Shown in pieces: positions 8,921 to 19,300 of a stretch of 64,000 bases of DNA. Source of the stretch: Desulfopila sp. IMCC35008 (GTDB taxonomy: Bacteria; Desulfobacterota; Desulfobulbia; Desulfobulbales; Desulfocapsaceae); NCBI RefSeq assembly GCF_010646885.2, contig NZ_CP050700.1:4676501-4740500 (forward strand). The letters run 5' to 3'. A program made the translations under genes and the position numbers. The notes beneath the pieces were generated by a model. That model was not told the origin of the DNA and ran no database searches. It was given only the letters and a program-made list of their open reading frames with translations. Every line of letters starts with the position of its first letter. The first letter of the stretch is position 1.

Positions 8921-10213
8921 ATGAAGCAACAGACACGTCACTTTACCTCGGAGCTCACGGTGATCGGTTCCGGTCTTGCCGGCTGTTCCGCCTCTATTTT
9001 TGCATTAAACCAGGGTATTTCAACAGCACAGACTGGAAATACAGGGGCCATAGCCTACACCACCGGCTACCTCGACCTCCTCGGCAACCTGCCGGGAGAA
9101 ACGCCTACAAAACTGGACAGCCCCTGGGAGGGTATTGAAAAGCTGCAGGAGCAATATCCCCAGAACCCGCTTTGCCGGCTTTCCAAAGAAGAAGTAACCG
9201 AAGCCTTTGACCAGGTTGTCTCATTTATAAGTAAAGCAGGAATTATCTACACAAAACCGGATGGCACCAATAAAACAGCCATCACCCCGGCCGGAACCAG
9301 TAAACCGACCTATTCCGTTCCAGGAACCATGCTTGCCGGGGTAAAAGCGTTTAAGTCCAAATCAAAATGTATCATCATAGACTTTAAAGGATTACGCGGC
9401 TTCAGCAGCCGCGAGGTTGTCGCCAACCTGCAAAACGACTGGCCATCGCTTAGCGCAGCCAGGGTTTCCTTTCCCGACATGGAAAGCGGTGAGATTTATC
9501 CGGAAGTTATGGCCCGGGCTCTTGAGGTTCCCGCCGTCCAGGAACGGCTTGCAGAAACTGTCAAAGAGATACTCGGTGACGCAGAGGTCGTTGGCATGCC
9601 AGCTATCATGGGCATGCATAATCCGGACGAGGTTATGAACCGGTTATCAGCCCTGATTGGGAAACCGCTCTTTGAGATACCGACCATGCCGCCTTCGGTA
9701 CCCGGCATCCGACTGCGCGAGATGTTCGAACAGGTATTTCCCCAAAAGGGTATCACCCTCATCCCCCAGCAAAAAGTGAAAAAGGTTGAGTTCGATATCG
9801 ATACAGTCGAGCTGCACCTTACCGACAATTACGGCCCGATCAGGATCTCGAGCCAGACGGTAATACTCGCCAGCGGCCGGTTCCTAAGCGGTGGCCTGGA
9901 GGCGAAAATTGAAGGAATAAGTGAACCCTTGCTTGGGTTGCATGTAAGCCAACCCGAGACCCGCAATGACTGGTACAGAGAACAGTACATGGACTCCAGA
10001 GGTCACGATATCCATTATAGCGGTATTGAGGTGGATGATCAGTTCCGACCGTTAACTGCTGATGGCAACATCGTCGATCCCAGACTTTTCGCAGCCGGAA
10101 TAGTGCTCGCGCACCAGGACTGGATCCGTGGCCGTTGTGGTGCCGGAGTGGCCATTGCCACAGCCTTCAAGGCAGTGCAGGGAGCCCGCAAAGTAATCGA
10201 AGATCGAAAATAA
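8921..10213 (+). CDS. glpB: Anaerobic glycerol-3-phosphate dehydrogenase subunit B
   Basis: A 430-residue FMN/FAD-binding flavoprotein that passes electrons from GlpA towards GlpC. The N-terminal Rossmann motif VIGSGLAGCSAS is at about residue 13, and the C-terminal FAD region AAGIVLAHQDWIRGRCGAG carries the GlpB-type glycine motif. The start at 8921 is preferred over a longer frame beginning inside glpA at 8756: it follows the glpA stop by 10 bp, has CGGAG just upstream, and puts the Rossmann motif at the N-terminus as expected. Confidence 0.92.
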   Translation: MKQQTRHFTSELTVIGSGLAGCSASIFALNQGISTAQTGNTGAIAYTTGYLDLLGNLPGETPTKLDSPWEGIEKLQEQYPQNPLCRLSKEEVTEAFDQVVSFISKAGIIYTKPDGTNKTAITPAGTSKPTYSVPGTMLAGVKAFKSKSKCIIIDFKGLRGFSSREVVANLQNDWPSLSAARVSFPDMESGEIYPEVMARALEVPAVQERLAETVKEILGDAEVVGMPAIMGMHNPDEVMNRLSALIGKPLFEIPTMPPSVPGIRLREMFEQVFPQKGITLIPQQKVKKVEFDIDTVELHLTDNYGPIRISSQTVILASGRFLSGGLEAKIEGISEPLLGLHVSQPETRNDWYREQYMDSRGHDIHYSGIEVDDQFRPLTADGNIVDPRLFAAGIVLAHQDWIRGRCGAGVAIATAFKAVQGARKVIEDRK

Positions 10214-10226
10214 CAGGGACCGATAA

Positions 10227-11507
10227 ATGTCTGACACGAAAACACCTATCATCAACTTCAAGGAAAGAGCGCTCGAATTGCTTCCGGAAGGAGCCAGTTT
10301 CGACGCCTGCCTCACCTGCGGTCTCTGTTCATCCGGTTGTCCGGCCTCCGGCCTGGAAAATATGGACCCACGCAAATTTATCCGTATGGCCATGCTCGGC
10401 ATGGATGAGGAGCTCTCAACCTCACCATGGGTGTGGCTCTGCACTCAATGCAAGCGTTGCCAACATGTCTGCCCGATGAATATCGATATCTCGCAACTGG
10501 TATTTATTGCTCGTTCCAACTGGCCGCATGACAAGAAACCACGAGGTATTACCCGCTCGTGCGAGCTGGCACGCTCCACCGACTCCACCAGCGCCATGGG
10601 TTTGCCGCCTGATGACTTTGTCTTCGTCGTGGATGACGTGCTTGAAGAGGTTCGCGAACAACAGCCACGATTCAAGGACATGGTCGCTCCCATTGACAAG
10701 AAAGGCGCTCATTTTTTCGTGAACCAGAATTCACGCGAACCAATGAGTGAGCCCGATGAGATGGTGCCGTTGTGGAAGATTTTTGATCTCGTCGGTGCAG
10801 ATTGGACCTACAGCTCAAAAGGCTGGGCGGCAGAGAACTTCTGCATGTTTTCCGGCGACGAGGAAGCGTGGTATGAAGTTATCAAGAAACGAGTGGACGC
10901 GGTAAACGAGCTGGAATGCGAAGTCTGGCTCAACACCGAATGCGGACACTCCTACTACACCATGTGGAACGCTGTTCACAAATTCGGCATGGAAGCCAAC
11001 TTCAGAATCGAAAGCCTGGTCACATACTACGCTCAATGGATCAGGGAAGGCAAACTGCCTGTCACCTCTGACTGGAACACCAAGAATATTAAGTTCACGG
11101 TACAGGATCCGTGCCAGATTGTACGGAAAGCATACGGTGACTCCATTGCTGACGACCTGAGATTTGTGGCCAAAACGCTGGTGGGTGAAGACAATTTTAT
11201 CGACATGCAGCCCAACCGCAGCGCAAATTATTGCTGCGGTGGTGGTGGCGGTTTCCTGCAGGCGGGAATGACCGAACACCGAAGGGCCTATGGTAAGCGA
11301 AAGTTCGACCAGATCATGGCCACCCAGGCTGACTACGTGTTAACGCCCTGCCACAACTGCCACTCACAGATGGAGGATGTCGGTCAATATTATGGTGGTC
11401 ACTACCATGTTGTCCATTTCTGGACACTGATCTGCCTCTCGCTTGGAATCCTCGGCGAAAATGAGCGTACCTATCTTGGACCCGAACTGGCTTCTCTCGG
11501 CCTTTAA
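10227..11507 (+). CDS. glpC: Glycerol-3-phosphate dehydrogenase iron-sulfur subunit C (GlpC/HdrD-like)
   Basis: A 426-residue iron-sulfur protein expected to carry electrons from GlpAB to the quinone pool or another membrane acceptor. Two ferredoxin-type [4Fe-4S] motifs are at the N-terminus (CLTCGLCSSGCP near residue 28 and CTQCKRCQHVCP near residue 72). A CCG cysteine-rich domain follows: QDPCQ, YCCGGGGG and TPCHNC, as in HdrD/HdrB-type heterodisulfide reductase subunits. The first CCG repeat is degenerate (only NTECGH remains), so there is one intact CCG domain rather than two. No membrane helix is visible. Position after glpB supports GlpC, but the family also includes stand-alone redox subunits. 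Confidence 0.85.
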   Translation: MSDTKTPIINFKERALELLPEGASFDACLTCGLCSSGCPASGLENMDPRKFIRMAMLGMDEELSTSPWVWLCTQCKRCQHVCPMNIDISQLVFIARSNWPHDKKPRGITRSCELARSTDSTSAMGLPPDDFVFVVDDVLEEVREQQPRFKDMVAPIDKKGAHFFVNQNSREPMSEPDEMVPLWKIFDLVGADWTYSSKGWAAENFCMFSGDEEAWYEVIKKRVDAVNELECEVWLNTECGHSYYTMWNAVHKFGMEANFRIESLVTYYAQWIREGKLPVTSDWNTKNIKFTVQDPCQIVRKAYGDSIADDLRFVAKTLVGEDNFIDMQPNRSANYCCGGGGGFLQAGMTEHRRAYGKRKFDQIMATQADYVLTPCHNCHSQMEDVGQYYGGHYHVVHFWTLICLSLGILGENERTYLGPELASLGL

Positions 11508-11526
11508 TACTTTTATATATGACAAT

Positions 11527-11559
11527 ACGGGTGGTGCTCCTGTTGAAAGTACCACCCGT
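11527..11559. terminator. Stem-loop at the convergent end of glpC and the methyltransferase-like gene
   Basis: Perfect 9-bp arms ACGGGTGGT / ACCACCCGT lie 20 bp after the glpC stop and end exactly at the last base of the convergent reverse-strand gene. The T-tract is poor (ACCTTTTCC follows the plus-strand stem). Confidence 0.55.
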
Positions 11560-12203
11560 TACCTTTTCCCAGACAAACATTTCATGAGCCACTTAAAGGG
11601 AAAAAACATAGACACCTCTCCCCTGTATCTGCTGTACTCCTCCCTGAAAACCGCCGCAAGTCTCTTCTCTTCAAGAAACGCGCCAATAATGAGATAAACG
11701 GTGAAGAGGGTATAAATGATACAGACAGATACACCATACTCCGCTCTCATAGACCAAATAAGCAGGATACCGCCCCCATACCATGGATGACGGGTCACAC
11801 CGAGAATGCCATACTGCTGAAACGGAGTATCCCCTTCCCCTGAAAGCAGGACAGAGTGTTCGCCGGAGCGGAGTTGGCTCAGGCCTGTGAAACGCTGAAA
11901 ATCGTAGACCCTGCTCCCACTGATAAAAAGCAGGATACCAGTTAGCAAAAGGAAATATCGAATACAGGAGAGCCAGCCCTGCCATTTAAAGAGGGGTGGT
12001 TCACTGATGAGATGCAGATAGACGAGGAGTGGCAACAGAGTAGCTGCGGCAACGAGGTTATAAACAATCCTGTGCCATCTCCATCTGTCACCGACAAGAG
12101 GCCGCACGAGACGGGCAAAACCGTCAGAAAGAAGCAGACTGTGCAGGAAACACCAGCTCGCGGTGTAGAATACTGCCCCAGGCAGTAATGGATCGGCCAC
12201 CAT
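11559..12203 (-). CDS. ICMT/NnrU-like membrane methyltransferase-family protein
   Basis: A 214-residue membrane protein with about five hydrophobic helices. The C-terminal half shows the isoprenylcysteine carboxyl methyltransferase signature: GVTRHPWYGGGILL near residue 135, then EEKRLAAVFREEYSRYRGEVSMFFPF. The family uses S-adenosylmethionine in the membrane; bacterial members include NnrU-like and methanethiol S-methyltransferase-like proteins, so the substrate is open. Its ATG overlaps the stop of the upstream small gene (TAATG), with AAGGAAGG as ribosome site, so the two are translationally coupled. Confidence 0.75.
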   Translation of the reverse strand: MVADPLLPGAVFYTASWCFLHSLLLSDGFARLVRPLVGDRWRWHRIVYNLVAAATLLPLLVYLHLISEPPLFKWQGWLSCIRYFLLLTGILLFISGSRVYDFQRFTGLSQLRSGEHSVLLSGEGDTPFQQYGILGVTRHPWYGGGILLIWSMRAEYGVSVCIIYTLFTVYLIIGAFLEEKRLAAVFREEYSRYRGEVSMFFPFKWLMKCLSGKR

Positions 12204-12388
12204 TACCTTCCTTTCAATTTGTACAGGGCAAGAAGTTCTTCTCTCTCAGATTCAGGAAGTGACTTGAGATAGCCGTTAAACCCTGGACACCAGCCCGCGT
12301 GCCATCGCCAGATACGCCCCAGAAGAGATGTGGGGGCCGCATCATACTTTGCCCGAAAACGGCATGTGGTACATGGATATTTCTTCAT
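12203..12388 (-). CDS. Small cysteine-containing conserved-looking protein
   Basis: A 61-residue soluble protein. Translation probably starts at MKKYPCTTCRFRAKYD, since GGGAGG lies 11 bp upstream; a 15-residue longer frame is open but has no ribosome site. It has a CxxC near the N-terminus and a third cysteine in WHAGWCPGFNGYLKSLP, with three tryptophans, suggesting a small metal-binding or redox-sensitive protein. The stop overlaps the start of the downstream ICMT-like gene, and rubrerythrin lies upstream on the same strand, so an oxidative-stress context is possible. I do not recognise a named family. Confidence 0.6.
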   Translation of the reverse strand: MKKYPCTTCRFRAKYDAAPTSLLGRIWRWHAGWCPGFNGYLKSLPESEREELLALYKLKGR

Positions 12389-12485
12389 GAGCGATCGTGC
12401 CTCCCCAGAAATGACCTCCAACTGGATACCCACTGAAGGTCATTTTTCCTCTTGAGCCAATTTTCTCAGCCCAACCAGGTTAGCC

Positions 12486-13061
12486 CTACCAGTTTTCAGC
12501 CAGCAACTCAAAATGAGCCTTGCCATGAGCACAGGCGGGACACACCTCAAGGGCCTCTTCACCTTCGTGCAGATAGCCACAGTTGCGACAGCGCCATGTC
12601 ACCTTCTCATCTCTCTTAAAAACCCTGCCCGCCTCGATATTGGCCAACAAATCCTTATATCGCTTCTCATGCTGCTTTTCGGCTACACCTATTGCCAGGA
12701 AGATATCGGCTATATTACCAAACCCTTCTTCCCGCGCAGTGGCTGCAAATTCAGGATACATAGTGGTGTGCTCATAATTCTCACCGGTTGCAGCCTCGGT
12801 AAGATTTTCAGCCGTTGTTCCAATGACACCGGCAGGAAACGTCCCGGCCACCTCCACTTCCCCACCCTCAAGGAGCTTGAACAGGCGCTTGGCATGTTCT
12901 TTCTCCTGCTCAGCAGTCTCAGCAAAGACATGCTGTATCTGCACATACCCGTCTTTCTTGGCCTGCGACGCATAATATGTGTAACGGTTACGTGCCTGTG
13001 ATTCCCCGATAAACGCTGTGAGGATATTCTTTTCTGTCTGTGTACCTTTCAGGTTCGCCAT
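12486..13061 (-). CDS. rbr: Rubrerythrin
   Basis: A 191-residue non-haem iron peroxidase that reduces hydrogen peroxide in the cytoplasm of anaerobes. The ferritin-like diiron domain has its ligands in ESQARNRYTYYASQ, AEQEKEHA and, in the second half, AREEGF and EKQHEKRY. The C-terminal rubredoxin-like domain has two pairs of cysteines (CRNCGYLH and CPACAHGK) for one Fe. This is the classic rubrerythrin arrangement and length. A purine-rich GAGGACGG site precedes the ATG. It is the first gene of a short reverse-strand group. Confidence 0.95.
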   Translation of the reverse strand: MANLKGTQTEKNILTAFIGESQARNRYTYYASQAKKDGYVQIQHVFAETAEQEKEHAKRLFKLLEGGEVEVAGTFPAGVIGTTAENLTEAATGENYEHTTMYPEFAATAREEGFGNIADIFLAIGVAEKQHEKRYKDLLANIEAGRVFKRDEKVTWRCRNCGYLHEGEEALEVCPACAHGKAHFELLAENW

Positions 13062-13378
13062 GATTTCCGTCCTCTCTGAGATCGTTCTTTATGTGATAAC
13101 AGCAACGAAGCCATTGTATCACACTGCTTCAGAGAATCAACCGTCAAAAATGTAGTATACACAGGAGGCCATCCATATCAACTTATCAATTTTTCTGATA
13201 CATCTTCACATAATTTAATATGTCACGAAGCCATAACATTTAAAGCTTACATTACAGTGTCTTATATAGCATGGCCTCATTGATGTTATTTACTAGTACC
13301 TAAGTACAGTTACCCTAACTTTGTTGTGGTCATATTATATTACTACAATGTGGCACCAATCACACCCAGGAGGAAGTT
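13062..13378. other. Divergent promoter region between rubrerythrin and the first giant adhesin
   Basis: A 317-bp AT-rich region with divergent transcription. The only site I can fix is a strong AGGAGG at 13368-13373, 5 bp before the adhesin ATG. Several TATAAT-like hexamers occur (for example around 13330-13340) but none has a convincing -35 partner. No gene is visible here. Confidence 0.5.
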
Positions 13379-16300
13379 ATGGCGACAACAGACAATACCC
13401 AATCAACACCCACCCAACAGGTGGGTAGTGCGACTATAGTATACGGGCAGGTTCAGGCCCAAGCTGCAGACGGTACAGTACGCGTAATTGAGCAAGATAG
13501 CCCGATCTTCCTGAATGACAGGATAATAACGGGTGCCGATGGCATGATCTCCATTGTATTCGGGGACGCAGCGAATACCCAGATCGATATCGGCCGGATG
13601 TCCAACACACTTATTGATGATGATATTTTCCCCGGTGAAATCCCCAGCGACATAAGCGAAGTCGCTACTGAGATTGAAGAGATCCAGGAAGCGTTACTGA
13701 CTGGTGAATTTGACCCGACCCAGGATCTTGAAGCACCTGCAGCCGGACCGACCGCAGCAGTAGCCAGTGACGGCGGTGGTATCTCCGCTGCCAGGTTTGA
13801 TTTAACAGCACAGGAGGTTACACCGGAATCAGGTGCTGAGACAAGGGGTATCGAAAGAGATTTCCTTGATCCCGAGCCGCCGGTTCTGGAAGAAGAACCG
13901 ACCGCACCAGAGCCTGTCATTGCAACTTTTACTGCAGAGCCTGCACCTGAACCAGTGGATGAACCAATTATTCCTCCACCGCCTCCTCCCCCTACACCTT
14001 TTACCCCCACTCCCATTATCAGGGTTGTAGAAGAAGAGGCAATGAACAACAATTTCCTCTTCGGCAACGAGTCCGACTGGCCACTTGGTCCTGGCGGCTG
14101 GGCATCCGGCACCTATCCCCCAAGTTTCTATTCGAATGGGAATCCGGACGAAATTGATGCCCCCGACACCTCTTCCCCCGATAATCCAGAAGACAGTTTT
14201 CAACCTGACTCTGCGATCATCACTAACGCAGACGGAGGCAGCCTGGTCGGAGCTCTCACTGATGGGCCTGCCACGTTCAGCCTGGTAGACACCTCCAACC
14301 TGCCAACGCTCTACTCTCAGGACCAACAGGTACAGTACTACCTGGGCACGACCCCTGATGGAACGTTTATCCTGGCATACGTACCATCGTTTGGCCCCGC
14401 AGCATTCGCGGCTGATGCTCAACAAGAGAGTGATGTGGAACAATTTTGGCGACCTGTCTTCAGTCTTGAGGTCACACCCGACGGGGACTATCGCTACATC
14501 CAGTACGATCAGCTTGACCACACCCCGCTTACGACCGACCCTCCCCAAAGTGATGAGAACATCGAACTGCGATCAGACTCAGGAGCAATTGGCTCAATAG
14601 ATTTTTCAGGATCTCTGCAAGCTGTTCAGGGCGGCACAACAATAACATTTGCGGACGGCCTCTTTGGCTTCATCGTCGTTGATGACGTTCCTGAACTTTC
14701 TGACGAAACCGTATCAGGCAAGGTGGAAGAGGATGACATGACCATTCCTCCTAACCTGTCCCAGGGATTTGATGAAGACGGCTCGGTTTTCAATGATTCT
14801 GTAAACGGGAACCTGCAAAGTCTTGTGAATGTGGGCGCCGATGAATACCCGATATACTTTGATGATTCACCTGAATTCCCAGAAGGATTAGGCTTTCTCT
14901 CTCCGAGTGGAGCACGGTTTGAACTCCTTAATGAAACCAGCGGCCTTGACAGCCTGAATCTCAAATCCCAGGGAGATACAATCGAGTATAATGTGGTTGG
15001 CAACACCCTCACTGCCTCTGCAGACGGCAGGGAAGTATTTACCCTGCAGGTCTTTGAAAATGGCAATTACAATTTTCGCCTCAACGACCAGATAGACCAT
15101 GACCCGGGTCATGGTGAAAATTCTTTCAGCATTGAGTTTGCTCCTCTTCTCAGAGCGTGGGATTTCGACAATGATTTTGTCGACCTGGAGAGCGGATTTC
15201 AAATCACAATAGAAGATGACGTTCCAGCTGCTGTATTAAGACCACAGTCTGTCCTCTCACTGGTTAAGGAAGACGGCCTCTCCAGGCAAACAATCGAAGA
15301 CCCGGATGATAACTCCGAAGGCAATAGAGAGAGCGGGGAGACGACGACGGACGATGAGGCCTCCGACACTTCTCCAACAACTACCGGTTCAATCACCGAC
15401 CTGTTTGTTGGATCAGATGAGTTCGAAAACGGCACTTTCCAGTTTGGTGTGTCTGCAGATACCAGCAAGTTGACCGATCTTTACTCCCATGGGGAAAAAG
15501 TAATTTACGATGTCAGCGCTGATGGGACGACCCTGACTGCAACAACGTCCTTTGGCACGGTTTTCACCCTTACTGTCAATGAAGACGGGACTTGGTCCTT
15601 TGACCTTGATGACCAGCTTGATCATATAGAAGATGGCAATACGGAAGGATTCAATCTTAAAACCAGCCCCACCGACACCACAGGTGTAAATGGCATCGAT
15701 CTGTCATCAGTGCTGATGGTAACGGACTATGATCAGGATACCGCAACCGGTGCAGCAACAGGTTCTTTTGTAATACGTGTACAAGATGATATTCCTGACG
15801 TAAAAATCACTCCAGCTGTAGAAGCCAAAGTTGTCGGTATGGTCGAGGAAGACGGGATGTCTGAAGCCACCGGTGATGCCGGAGATAAGTCTGAAGGCAA
15901 CAAGCAGGCCGGCGACACCAACGCCGATGATGAAACTGGCGATACCAAAACCGCCAACCTGCACACCCTCTTTACCGCAGATTACGCACCCATCGGAGCC
16001 GACGAGGAGGGCACCACTCCGGTGGTCACCACCTGGCTCGCCGATGACACTTCCGGCTTAACGGATCTCTACTCACAAGGCGAGAAAGTCAGCTACGATG
16101 TCAACGATGACGGTGATACGCTCACAGCCACTACCTCTAACGGTACTGTCTTCACCCTCAAGGTTGAGGAAGACGGGACCTGGTCCTTTGATCTCGACGA
16201 CCAGCTTGACCATGTGGAAGATGGTGATACGGAAGGATACTATCTTAAGACCAGCCCCACTGATACCACCGGTGTTGAAGGTATTGACTTTTCCTCCATC

Positions 16301-19300
16301 CTCAAGGCGACAGTAACCGGCGAGGATTATGACAGCGATGAGGCGACCGACACCACAATGGCGGCCGATGGCTCCTTTGTCGTCAAAGTCCAGGATGACG
16401 TGCCATTTATCGACATCGAACCGAAAGCCCAGGCTTCTGTTGTCGGTATGGTCGAGGAAGATGGGATGTCTGAAGCCACCGGTGATGCCGGAGATAAGTC
16501 TGAAGGCAACAAGCAGGCCGGCGACACCAACGCCGATGATGAAACTGGCGATGCCAAAACCGCCAACCTGCACACCCTCTTTACCGCAGATTACGCACCC
16601 ATCGGAGCCGACGAGGAGGGCACCACTCCGGTGGTCACCACCTGGCTCGCCGATGACACTTCCGGCTTGACGGATCTCTACTCACAAGGCGAGAAAGTCA
16701 GCTACGATGTCAACGACGATGGTGATACGCTCACAGCCACTACCTCTAACGGCACCGTCTTCACCCTCAAGGTTGAGGAAGACGGGACCTGGTCCTTTGA
16801 TCTCGACGACCAGCTTGACCATGTGGAAGATGGTGATACGGAAGGATACTTCCTCAAAACAAGCCCAACCGACACCACCGGCGTGGTCGGAATCGACTTC
16901 TCATCCATCCTCAAGGCCACGGTTACCGGCGAGGATTTTGACAGCGATGAGGCGACCGACACCACAACCGCTGTCGATGGCTCCTTTGTCGTCAAGGTAC
17001 AGGATGACGTGCCATTTATCGACATCGAACCGAAAGCCCAGGCTTCTGTCGTTGGCATGGTCGAGGAAGACGGGATGTCTGAAGCCACCGGTGATGCCGG
17101 AGATAAGTCTGAAGGCAACAAGCAGGCCGGCGACACCAACGCCGATGATGAAACTGGCGATGCCAAAACCGCCAACCTGCACACCCTCTTTACCGCAGAT
17201 TACGCACCCATCGGAGCCGACGAGGAGGGCACCACTCCGGTGGTCACCACCTGGCTCGCTGATGACACTTCCGGCTTGACGGATCTTTATTCCAAAGGGG
17301 AGCAAGTCAGCTACGATGTCAACGACGAGGGTGATACGCTCACAGCCACGACCTCTAACGGCACCGTCTTCACCCTCAAGGTTGAGGAAGATGGTACCTG
17401 GTCCTTTGATCTCGACGACCAGCTTGACCATGTCGAGGATGGCGATACGGAAGGATACTTCCTCAAAACAAGCCCAACCGACACCACGGGCGTGGTCGGA
17501 ATCGACTTCTCATCCATCCTCAAGGCTACGGTTACCGGCGAGGATTATGACAGCGATGAGGCGACCGATACCACAACCGCTGCCGATGGCTCCTTTGTCG
17601 TCAAGGTACAGGATGACGTGCCTTTTATCGACATCGAACCGAAAGCCCAGGCTTCTGTCGTTGGCATGGTCGAGGAAGACGGGATGTCTGAAGCCACCGG
17701 TGATGCCGGAGATAAGTCTGAAGGCAACAAGCAGGCCGGCGACACCAACGCCGATGATGAAACTGGCGATGCCAAAACCGCCAACCTGCACACCCTCTTT
17801 ACCGCAGATTACGCACCCATCGGAGCCGACGAGGAGGGCACCACTCCGGTGGTCACCACCTGGCTCGCTGATGACACTTCCGGCTTGACGGATCTCTATT
17901 CCAAAGGGGAGCAAGTCAGCTACGATGTCAACGACGATGGTGATACGCTCACAGCCACTACCTCTAACGGCACCGTCTTCACCCTCAAGGTTGAGGAAGA
18001 CGGGACCTGGTCCTTTGATCTCGACGACCAGCTTGACCATGTGGAAGATGGCAATACGGAAGGATACTATCTCAAGACCAGCCCTACCGACACCACCGGT
18101 GTTGAAGGTATCGACTTCTCCTCGATACTGCAGGGTACGGTAACCGGTGAAGACTTTGACAGTGATGCAGCGACCGATACGACGACCGCTGCTGATGGTT
18201 CCTTTGTGGTCAAGGTACAGGATGACGTGCCGGAGGTGACTATCGATTCTATTTATCGTGTATTTGGTTCCGTTCAGGAAGATGGAATGTCGATTTCCAG
18301 CGGTGATGATGGCGATAAGTCCGAAGGTAACAAGGAGCCTGGAGACACTAACTCAAGAGATGAAGTTTCTGCTCCTACCGGAACTTTAACAGGCCTATTC
18401 ACTACAAATTATAACCCTATTGGTGCAGACGAACCGGGTGATGCTCTCAACGTAACCACCTGGTTGGCAGATGACACCTCTGGCCTGACAGACCTCTATT
18501 CAAGAGGCGAAAAACTCCAATACGATGTCAATGATGACGGCGACACGCTGACCGCATCCACTTCATACGGCACTGTTTTCACATTTGTCGTCAATCAGGA
18601 TGGCAGCTTAAGCTTTGATCTCGATGATCAGCTCGACCATGTGGAAGATGGCAATACGGAAGGTTTTCAGCTTAAAACCAGCCCTGATGACACAACAGGC
18701 GTTAACGGAATTGATCTGGCTCCAATCATCCGGGCGACTGTCACCGGTGAAGATTATGATGGTGACGAGGCAACAGCAACAGCAAGCCTGGACTTGTTTC
18801 TAATAAATATACAAGACGACACTCCCGACATTCAGATCAACCCAAATACACAGGTGAAAATTATCGGCATGGTCGAAGAGGACGGCATGTCTGAAGCCAC
18901 CGGTGATGCCGGAGATAAGTCTGAAGGCAACAAGCAGGCCGGCGACACCAACGCCGATGATGAAACTGGCGATGCCAAAACCGCCAACCTGCACACCCTC
19001 TTTACCGCAGATTACGCACCCATCGGAGCCGACGAGGAGGGCACCACTCCGGTGGTCACCACCTGGCTCGCTGATGACACTTCCGGCTTGACGGATCTTT
19101 ATTCCAAAGGGGAGCAAGTCAGCTACGATGTCAACGACGAGGGTGATACGCTCACAGCCACGACCTCTAACGGCACCGTCTTCACCCTCAAGGTTGAGGA
19201 AGATGGTACCTGGTCCTTTGATCTCGACGACCAGCTTGACCATGTCGAGGATGGCGATACGGAAGGATACTTCCTCAAAACAAGCCCAACCGACACCACG

